From Ectopseudomonas composti (GTDB lineage Bacteria; Pseudomonadota; Gammaproteobacteria; Pseudomonadales; Pseudomonadaceae): a DNA stretch of 16,646 nt. The position numbers were made by a program, and so were the translations under genes. This document shows, piece after piece, positions 1 through 6,599 of the stretch (its first letter is position 1; each line of letters begins with the position of its first letter). The notes below the pieces were generated by a model. The model was not told the DNA's origin and searched no databases. It saw only the letters and a list, made by a program, of their open reading frames with translations. The stretch is taken from assembly GCA_946886245.1 (NCBI GenBank), contig CAMPIF010000033.1, positions 1 through 16,646 of the forward strand, given 5' to 3'.

Positions 1-845
1 CGTTCACCGAGTGCCGCGCGCCAGTTTTCCTGCGCCGATTGCACGGCCATATAGGACTCGTCCACCAGCGTCAGCTCCGCCTGCGGGCTACCCAGGGCGT
101 AGGCGATGCCGAGCACGCCGTTGCCACAACCGAGATCGGCGACGCGCACGCGCCCGAGGTGGCGCGGCAGATGCGGAAGAAAGGCGCGGGTGCCGATATC
201 CAGGCCGTCACGGCAGAACACGTTGGCATGGTTGACCAGCTCCAGCGCCGGTTTATCCAGGCGGTAGCGGGTCGGGTAGGGCGAGTGCGGCATTGCCTTG
301 GTTTCAGGCGTGGCGACCAGCAGGCGGGCTTTTTTCACCGCCAGCGAAGCCTGCACCGGGCCGACGTATTGCTCCAGCAGATCACCGGCGGCGCGCGGCA
401 GGTGCTTGATCATCGCCCCTGCGACCACGCGGGTGCCCGGCGCCAACTGGCCGTGCAGACGAATCAGTTGCTCCTCCAGCAGCGCCAGGGTCTTCGGCAC
501 GCGAATCAGCACCCAGTCGAACGGCCCTTGCGGTGTTTCGCAGCTCGGCAGAAAGGTCACCGTCTCGCCACTCAGGCCGTTACTGGCGAGATTCTTCTGC
601 AGGGCGAGACAGCCCAGGTGTGAATCGCCGCTGCTGCTCACCTGGCAATGCCCGGCCAGTGAGCAGGCAAGGGCGCCGAAGCTGTCGTTGAGCACCAGCA
701 CGCGGCTGCCTGCCTCGATGCCTTGCTCATGAAGATGACCCAGCAGGTATTCGTCGGCGGCATCGAAGGCTTGTAGCGGCTCGTTCGCCTGGTGCGGCTG
801 ACGCTGCAGTTCGAGGCTGGCGAAGGGAGTGTCGAGAGTAGGCAT
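1..845 (-). CDS. rlmG: 23S rRNA (guanine-N2)-methyltransferase RlmG, 3' end cut by window
   Basis: RlmG is a SAM-dependent methyltransferase that modifies a guanine (G1835 in E. coli) of 23S rRNA. The reading frame starts at the ATG at 843-845 with MPTLDTPFASLELQRQ and stays open to the left edge, giving 281 visible codons; family members have about 375 residues. The N-terminal half is the degenerate methyltransferase-like domain typical of RsmC/RlmG. The C-terminal half carries the SAM-binding motif DLGCGNGVLG at about residues 232-241 (nt ~120-150), followed by VDESYMAV. The catalytic NPPF motif should lie just outside the window. The gene is divergent from fpr with a 69-base gap. I see no frameshift. 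RlmG is preferred over RsmC because of the VDESYMAV stretch and overall layout; this is recognition by eye, not a search. Confidence 0.88.
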   Translation of the reverse strand, partial: MPTLDTPFASLELQRQPHQANEPLQAFDAADEYLLGHLHEQGIEAGSRVLVLNDSFGALACSLAGHCQVSSSGDSHLGCLALQKNLASNGLSGETVTFLPSCETPQGPFDWVLIRVPKTLALLEEQLIRLHGQLAPGTRVVAGAMIKHLPRAAGDLLEQYVGPVQASLAVKKARLLVATPETKAMPHSPYPTRYRLDKPALELVNHANVFCRDGLDIGTRAFLPHLPRHLGRVRVADLGCGNGVLGIAYALGSPQAELTLVDESYMAVQSAQENWRAALGE

Positions 846-914
846 GCAAACCTTCGGTGTTTGTCGCTGGCCGATTGCGCCAGACTGAGCGGGTATTCAA
901 TGAAGGGGGCGATT

Positions 915-1691
915 ATGACCGTCAGCGAAGACAAGTTCACCCGTCAGACGCTGCTCGAGGTACACAGCCTGACGCCGAGCCTGTTCACCCTGCGCACCAC
1001 CCGTGACCCGGGGTTTCGTTTCCGCGCCGGGCAGTTCGTGCGTCTGGGCGTGGAGAAAACCGATGGCAGTGTGGTCTGGCGCGCCTATTCGCTGGTGTCC
1101 GCGCCGCATGACGAGTTCCTCGAGTTCTTCTCCATCGTGGTGCCGGGCGGCGAGTTCACCAGCGAGTTGAGCAGACTGCGCGTGGGCGACAGCCTGCTGG
1201 TGGAAAAGATGGCCACCGGCTACCTGACCCTGGACCGCTTCGCCGACGGCCGCGACCTCTGGCTGCTGGGCAGTGGTACCGGCATCGCGCCGTTTTTGTC
1301 GATCCTGCAAGACTTTGAGGTGTGGCAGCGCTTCGAGCGTATCGTGCTGGTGTACAGCGCGCGCAGCTTCGCCGAGCTGGCCTATCAGCCACTGATCCGA
1401 AGCTTCGCCGAGCTGGAACACCTGGCCGAATTCGCTCACAAGCTCACCTACCTGCCGGTGGTCACCCGCGAGCAGGCGGCGGACTGCCTGAATGCGCGTA
1501 TCACCGATCTGCTCGACAAGGGTGAGTTGGAGCGGGCAGCGGGCCTGCAGCTGGCGCCCGAGCATTCACGAGTGATGATCTGCGGCAACCCGCAGATGAT
1601 CGACGACATTCGTCAGCGTCTGAAGGCGCGCGGCCTGAATCTGAGCCTGACCCGGCGACCGGGTCAGGTGGCGGTGGAGAACTACTGGTGA
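915..1691 (+). CDS. fpr: Ferredoxin/flavodoxin--NADP+ reductase (FprB-like)
   Basis: This is a 258-residue FAD flavoprotein of the bacterial FNR family, which passes electrons between NADPH and ferredoxin or flavodoxin in the cytoplasm. The FAD motif RAYS is at residues 56-59, the NADP-binding motif GSGTGIAPF at 119-127, and MICGNPQM at 221-228. The protein ends in VENYW, and an aromatic C-terminal residue is usual in one FNR subclass. I chose ATG 915 because AGGGGG at 904-909 sits five bases upstream; an in-frame ATG at 900 and an open frame back to 792 are less likely. The length matches the FprB-type reductase I recall from the same neighbourhood of PAO1 (PA4615). The stop TGA is immediately followed by the stop of the convergent membrane-protein gene, with no spacer. 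Confidence 0.9.
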   Translation: MTVSEDKFTRQTLLEVHSLTPSLFTLRTTRDPGFRFRAGQFVRLGVEKTDGSVVWRAYSLVSAPHDEFLEFFSIVVPGGEFTSELSRLRVGDSLLVEKMATGYLTLDRFADGRDLWLLGSGTGIAPFLSILQDFEVWQRFERIVLVYSARSFAELAYQPLIRSFAELEHLAEFAHKLTYLPVVTREQAADCLNARITDLLDKGELERAAGLQLAPEHSRVMICGNPQMIDDIRQRLKARGLNLSLTRRPGQVAVENYW

Positions 1692-2717
1692 TCAGTCTTC
1701 GCGGATCGCCTTGAGTCGATGTTCCCAGCGGCGCTTGGCGAAGCGGCGCATGTTGGGGATATCGTCGGTCTCATCGAGAATCGGCTTGCCGATGATGGTT
1801 TCCATGATGTCTTCCAGTGTCACCAGGCCGTGCCAGCTACCGAACTCGTCGTACACCAGGCACATGTGCTGACGCTCCTGCATGAGCAGGGTCATCAGGG
1901 TTTCCACGTTCATGCTGTCCGGCACGACCTTGAGCGGCTTCATGATCTGGGTGATCGGTTCGCCATCGTTCTCGGCCGCCAGGGCGTCATAACGGAACAC
2001 CACGCCCAGCGGCGACTCGTCCTCGCCGATCACCGGGTAACGGGAGAACTGACTCTCGCGGGCACGCGCCTTGAACGCGGCGATCGACTCATCCGGTGCG
2101 GCGGATTCGCAGACGATGCGCGGGGTCATGATGTCGCGCAGACGAATCTCGTGCAGATCGAGGATGTTGCTGATCACCCGCTGCTCGTCTTCGTCGAGCT
2201 TGCCCACTTCGCGGCCAAGCAGGGTCAGTGCCTTGATCTCCTGGCGAATGTCGTGTTCCGGCTCCTTGCCGCCGAACAGACGCATGATCAGGTCCGACAT
2301 GACGATGAACGGCTTGAGCAGCAGGATCATCGCTCGCAGCAGGCTGGGCAGGAAGGGCGCCATGGCGCGCCAGTAACGGGCACCGATGGTCTTCGGCAGA
2401 ATCTCCGAAAGCACCAGGATCAACAGGGTCATGACCGCCGAGGCGATACCCAGGTAACCGTCACCGAAGACGATCGCCACCTGTGCACCGACACCGGTCG
2501 CACCAACGGTATGCGCCACGGTATTGAGGGTCAGGATGGCCGCCAGCGGCTGGTCGATCTTGTCTTTGAGCTCTTTCAGCCTTTCGTACAGCTGCGGTTT
2601 GGCAACCTTCTGCTGAGCGATGTAACTGGGCGTGAGGGAGAGCAGGGCGGCTTCGAGGATGGAGCAGATGAACGAAACCAGAATGGAGAGGACAGCGAAC
2701 GCTATCAGGAGTGTCAT
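1692..2717 (-). CDS. DUF21 (CNNM)/CBS-domain membrane protein, hemolysin-like
   Basis: This 341-residue protein has an N-terminal DUF21/CNNM membrane domain with hydrophobic segments at about residues 1-27, 60-83, 88-115 and 120-148, including the signature SEILPKTIGARY at 104-115. A cytoplasmic pair of CBS domains follows (about 197-250 and 258-312; second repeat MCLVYDEFG and VTLEDIMETIIG). Homologues are implicated in magnesium, cobalt or other cation efflux and are often annotated hemolysin or CorC-like. The C-terminal CorC_HlyC domain of longer members (over 420 residues) is absent: the protein ends about 30 residues after CBS2 in a basic tail. ATG 2717 has no good Shine-Dalgarno sequence (CCCCCTAC precedes it), so translation may be weak. 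Substrate is unknown. Confidence 0.85.
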   Translation of the reverse strand: MTLLIAFAVLSILVSFICSILEAALLSLTPSYIAQQKVAKPQLYERLKELKDKIDQPLAAILTLNTVAHTVGATGVGAQVAIVFGDGYLGIASAVMTLLILVLSEILPKTIGARYWRAMAPFLPSLLRAMILLLKPFIVMSDLIMRLFGGKEPEHDIRQEIKALTLLGREVGKLDEDEQRVISNILDLHEIRLRDIMTPRIVCESAAPDESIAAFKARARESQFSRYPVIGEDESPLGVVFRYDALAAENDGEPITQIMKPLKVVPDSMNVETLMTLLMQERQHMCLVYDEFGSWHGLVTLEDIMETIIGKPILDETDDIPNMRRFAKRRWEHRLKAIRED

Positions 2718-2879
2718 GTAGGGGGATAAGTGGCCAATGGCCGGCCAATTTAGCGCAAGCGCAGTGGACAGAAGCAGAAAAGCTGCAACATTTCATTTCG
2801 TCATGCTGGTGCGGTTGGCGTTTGCTGCCCAGCGTCTCGTTTGCCGCTTTTTCACTGCCTGCACGTAGCCAAGCTTCGA

Positions 2880-2886
2880 CTAGTCT
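2880..2886 (+). promoter_or_regulatory. Candidate -10 element (CTAGTCT) of first DUF465 gene
   Basis: CTAGTCT ends 28 bases before the ATG at 2915, where a -10 element should lie. No recognisable -35 hexamer sits 16-18 bases upstream, which would suit RpoS or an activator-dependent promoter. A very similar element, CTAGGCT, stands at the equivalent place before the second DUF465 gene, and both are followed by GGAG-containing sequence and a CATTCTC/CATCTTTC stretch. Candidate by position and similarity only. Confidence 0.3.
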
Positions 2887-2914
2887 AAGGAGACATTCTC
2901 TGGGGAGGTCCTCC

Positions 2915-3163
2915 ATGGCGCTTGAACATCACCCGTTGACCCGCGAATTCCCTCAGCAAGGCGACGTCATGCGCAAGCTGATGCAAAGTGACCCGCATTT
3001 CCCTCGCCTGGCTGGCGAGTACGAGGCGCTGGACAAGCGCATCTACGAAATAGAGGACGGCCGCGAGGCTGCCGACGACCTGACCTTGCAGGGGCTCAAA
3101 CTGCAGCGTGTGGGTCTCAAGGACGAGATCGCCGATCTGTTGCGCAAGGCGGGCAGTGCTTGA
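2915..3163 (+). CDS. Small DUF465 (YdcH family) protein, copy 1
   Basis: This 82-residue charged, helical protein belongs to the DUF465/YdcH family: MALEHHPLTREFPQQ, then DPHFPRLAGEYEALDKRI, then the conserved pattern LKLQRVGLKDEI near the C-terminus. The family is predicted to form a short antiparallel coiled coil; its biochemical role is unknown. ATG 2915 is chosen because GGGGAGG at 2902-2908 is an ideal ribosome binding site and the family begins here; the frame is open farther back but without a site. It is the first of two tandem paralogues in the same direction, about 70 bases apart. They share HHPL at the start, the EYEALDKRI core and the LK-RV-KDE motif. Confidence 0.85.
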   Translation: MALEHHPLTREFPQQGDVMRKLMQSDPHFPRLAGEYEALDKRIYEIEDGREAADDLTLQGLKLQRVGLKDEIADLLRKAGSA

Positions 3164-3173
3164 TCCGGATCAA
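3160..3173 (+). promoter_or_regulatory. Perfect ANR/FNR-type box upstream of second DUF465 gene
   Basis: TTGATCCGGATCAA matches the consensus TTGAT-N4-ATCAA exactly, and the spacer makes the whole 14-mer palindromic. It overlaps the stop codon of copy 1. Its centre at 3166.5 is 41.5 bases upstream of about 3208, where transcription would start if CTAGGCT at 3195-3201 is the -10 element. That is the class II activator geometry known for FNR, ANR and DNR. Pure sequence and spacing argument. Confidence 0.6.
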
Positions 3174-3194
3174 ATGAACGGTCGACGTGTGGCG

Positions 3195-3201
3195 CTAGGC
3201 T
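3195..3201 (+). promoter_or_regulatory. Candidate -10 element (CTAGGCT) of second DUF465 gene
   Basis: CTAGGCT lies 30 bases before the ATG at 3232 and implies a start site near 3208. There is no convincing -35 hexamer, as expected if a factor bound at the palindrome 3160-3173 activates the promoter. It resembles CTAGTCT before copy 1. Confidence 0.4.
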
Positions 3202-3231
3202 GGAGCCATCTTTCTTGTCAGAGGCTTCATC

Positions 3232-3510
3232 ATGCACGTCGACCATCACCCGCTGGTTCATGACTTCGCCGAACTGCGCGACGAACTGCAGCGCCTGCGG
3301 CAGAGCGATGAACACTTCGCGCGCCAGGCCGAAGAGTACGAAGCGCTGGACAAGCGCATCTGCCGCATCGAGGAGGGTATCGAGTTGCTCGATGACGTTA
3401 CCCTCAGCGCGCTGAAACTCCACCGTGTAGCGATGAAGGACGAGCTGGCGCGCCAGCTCAAACGCGCTGCAGGTCAGTGCTGCGGTTGTGGCAATGGCTG
3501 TCGGGGTTGA
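3232..3510 (+). CDS. Small DUF465 (YdcH family) protein, copy 2, with cysteine-rich tail
   Basis: This 92-residue protein is a paralogue of the upstream gene. It starts MHVDHHPLVHDFAELRDEL and contains EEYEALDKRICRIEEG and LKLHRVAMKDELARQLKRA. It differs in its end: after the family domain the chain continues with a short tail QCCGCGNGCRG holding four cysteines in eight residues, which copy 1 lacks. Such a tail could bind a metal or form disulfides; this is inference. AGAGG at 3219-3223 before ATG 3232 is an acceptable ribosome binding site. The ANR-type box upstream suggests oxygen-responsive expression separate from copy 1. The biochemical role of the family is not known. Confidence 0.85.
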   Translation: MHVDHHPLVHDFAELRDELQRLRQSDEHFARQAEEYEALDKRICRIEEGIELLDDVTLSALKLHRVAMKDELARQLKRAAGQCCGCGNGCRG

Positions 3511-3558
3511 TGCCCGGAACAGGTGGCGCACTCAGCGCCCCTTGCGGGATCGCTACCG

Positions 3559-3581
3559 GTAGGGTGCGCCGTGCGCACCGG
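3559..3581 (+). repeat. REP-like palindromic element, copy A
   Basis: A perfect inverted repeat GGTGCGC-CGT-GCGCACC (3563-3579) is preceded by GTAG. Nearly the same 23 bases occur at 15375-15397 in the same orientation. Both copies lie between the 3' ends of convergent genes, the usual site of REP elements in Pseudomonas. A small GGCGC/GCGCC hairpin (3525-3539) lies just upstream. The REP family assignment is by form, not by search. Confidence 0.65.
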
Positions 3582-3601
3582 CTTTGCATGGCATCAAGAC
3601 C

Positions 3602-4096
3602 TCAATGCACGGGCGGGTTGATCAGATAAGTGAGCAGCCCGTCCGCCTCTTCTTCCGTCCATACCGGGCGCGCCGGCCTGGGCCATTCGCTCAGCAACTG
3701 CTGCCAGAAGGCACAGGCCAGCTCATCCTGGCGGTAGAAGCGCAGCAGCCAGGGCCTGCCATCGCCCATCACCTGCTGTACCAGGGCGCGACCGATGCCC
3801 TGGCGACGATACTTTTTCAGGATGAACAGGTCGGCGAATTCTGGCGCATCGAGACCGGCTAACTCGCTCCGTTCGATCAGCAGGAAACCGGCGATGAAGC
3901 CATCGACCAGTATCAGTTGCGCACTCCAGCCCGGCTCCTGCCAATAGCGCTGCAGGTGGGGGTGGTGGATGTAGAAACGTCCGTCCGTCTCCACGTCTTC
4001 CTGCTCCCAGTCCGAACTTTCGTAGGCGTAGAACTGGTAGAGGTTGGCCAGCAGCGGCAGCTGTTCGGTGCTGGTGGGGAGCAGTTGGATCTGCAT
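3602..4096 (-). CDS. GNAT-family N-acetyltransferase
   Basis: This 164-residue single-domain GNAT enzyme presumably transfers acetyl from acetyl-CoA to an amine; the acceptor is unknown. Acetyl-CoA-binding motif A is clear: ADLFILKKYRRQGIGRALV, with RRQGIG at 97-102. It is preceded by beta strands LILVDGFIAGFLLIERSEL (about 61-79) and followed by the FYRQDELACAFWQQLL helix region. ATG 4096 fits the domain start MQIQLLPTSTEQLPLL; the open frame reaches 4201 but that extension would cross the divergent promoter region. A weak CGGAATG lies before the start. It is divergent from radA (92-base gap), and a LexA-like box lies in that gap. Confidence 0.82.
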   Translation of the reverse strand: MQIQLLPTSTEQLPLLANLYQFYAYESSDWEQEDVETDGRFYIHHPHLQRYWQEPGWSAQLILVDGFIAGFLLIERSELAGLDAPEFADLFILKKYRRQGIGRALVQQVMGDGRPWLLRFYRQDELACAFWQQLLSEWPRPARPVWTEEEADGLLTYLINPPVH

Positions 4097-4125
4097 ATGT
4101 GCATTCCGGGCAGAGTGGCTGTGGT

Positions 4126-4141
4126 CTGTAAATTTATCCAG
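4126..4141. promoter_or_regulatory. LexA-like SOS box between GNAT gene and radA
   Basis: CTGTAAATTTATCCAG fits the CTG-N10-CAG frame of gammaproteobacterial LexA operators, with an A/T-only core except one C. I count 12 of 16 matches to an idealised CTGTATAAATATACAG. It lies 48 bases before the radA start and 30 before the GNAT start, so it could affect either promoter. radA is not a standard member of the E. coli LexA regulon, so this is a candidate only. Confidence 0.4.
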
Positions 4142-4188
4142 TTGTTCGGTATCGTTCCAGCCTTCGTTCAGCGGCAGGATCGATCGCA

Positions 4189-5547
<1,359 letters not shown>

Positions 5548-5638
5548 GCCTTGGTGACGTAGGCCGTCCGCCATGTGGTCGGCGAGTCTGCTGGCTGAGC
5601 GCGAGGTACGAACCGCTTTGGGGCAGCACTGAAACACT

Positions 5639-5706
5639 GTCATTCCTGCGAAAGAGGGAATCCAGAACCTGTGGATTTCCGGGGCTCGTGCATTCGCGGA
5701 GTGACG
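5639..5706. repeat. Decayed dRS3-like composite inverted-repeat element
   Basis: GTCATTCCTGCGAA (5639-5652) opens the element and TTCGCGGAGTGAC (5693-5705) closes it as an imperfect inverted repeat. Inside, GGGAATCCAG and TGGATTTCC form a second imperfect inverted pair. The pattern ATTCC-n-GGGAATCCAG is that of the widespread intergenic repeat known as dRS3 in Neisseria and seen in other proteobacteria. Mismatches between arms indicate decay. It lies about 90 bases after radA, where base composition changes. Confidence 0.55.
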
Positions 5707-5719
5707 ATAAGTTACTTTT

Positions 5720-5733
5720 TAAGAATATTCTTA
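5720..5733. repeat. 14-bp perfect AT-rich palindrome
   Basis: TAAGAATATTCTTA is a perfect dyad 14 bases after the repeat element, preceded by TTACTTTT. It could be an operator or part of a worn element end; there is no gene within 800 bases downstream to assign it to. Confidence 0.4.
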
Positions 5734-6599
5734 GTGCCGGGCTCTGGCTTGTTCAGCTTTTGGTCAGGGACTGTGCGTTAAAGTTTTCCTCGTTGTCTCG
5801 TTCGAGGCAATGTTCACTTTGAACTCGATCGGCATACCGTGCGCTTCCTATATATGGAAGCCTGCAGTGTACTTCTGTGTGGGTGGCTTGCTCGTTGTAA
5901 CTGCGCGTGGTTGCAGAATCATTTTTTGTGACTGCGTGCCCGGCAATAAGAGAGTCGTCAAACTGTTGGTGTTTGAAGGTGTTCAGTTGTTGATGTGGCC
6001 TTGATGTCGTTACCGGCAGGGGCGGCACAGTGGCGTGATATCGGATGGCCGCTGAAAAGTTCGAGTGTGCAAACTTCACTCTCAGGCAAGCCTGTTGTTA
6101 ATCGTTCGATGTTATCAGTGGCCTTTCACCAGAGAGTGCATTCGATAGTCTCTGCTGGTCCTCTTTGGCGCGCCTTTGCCAGCGCTTGAGGCAGGGGCTA
6201 TGGAGTTCAGGTCAGGTGGTCAGTGCAATGCTGATTGCGGTGGCAAAAGAAGGCTAAAGGCCAGTCAGTGTCGCGCTTCAGGCAGTTTTAATGCAGCGGT
6301 CATGGTGCAGATAGTGTCTGGATATACGCCTTGGTAATTTGCGTTACTTGAGAAAGTTGCCTTGGGTGCTTTATGTCGATTTGCCTTCTTGGAAGGGTGA
6401 TTTCACTTTTTGGCGAAGTGTCTTTATTGGAATCAGTTGTTTCGTGGGTTTGAAGCTTGAGTTCTGGGTGGTGTGCGTTGCGTGCGGTGCATGGAGTGAC
6501 TCGGAACTTGCAGGCGCGTATGCGTGCGCAGTGATTTACGAGTAGGCACGGTGTGCCTGAAGTGAAAAATTACATTAATTTGGATAACGTGAATTCATT

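Larger units (their letters stand above)
5548..6599. other. AT-richer stretch of about 1 kb without a convincing gene
   Basis: Between radA and the autotransporter the sequence is visibly richer in A and T than its surroundings. It contains a decayed inverted-repeat element (5639-5706), a 14-bp palindrome (5720-5733) and a small hairpin AGGCAC-GGT-GTGCCT (6544-6558). Open frames of 60-108 codons exist on both strands but lack good ribosome binding sites and recognisable family motifs. The last 50 bases, with TTACATTAATTTGGATAACG, probably include the autotransporter promoter or leader. The stretch could be a long regulatory leader, the worn remains of a replaced gene, or hold an undescribed small RNA; I cannot tell. 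Confidence 0.6.

Noticed and set aside
1719..2729. 336-codon plus-strand frame
   Set aside because: Shadow of the DUF21/CBS gene on the other strand, which has clear domain motifs.
5810..6004. 64-codon plus-strand frame MFTLNSIGIPCASYIWKPAV with GAGG close to its ATG
   Set aside because: The GAGG is only about three bases from the ATG, the frame overlaps others, and the product has no family features; too weak to list as a gene.
5753..6079. 108-codon open frame on the minus strand in the AT-richer stretch
   Set aside because: No ribosome binding site, no recognisable motif and a composition like random translation of non-coding DNA.
6339..6545. 68-codon hydrophobic frame just before the autotransporter
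   Set aside because: It starts at TTG without a Shine-Dalgarno sequence and ends inside the presumed promoter region.
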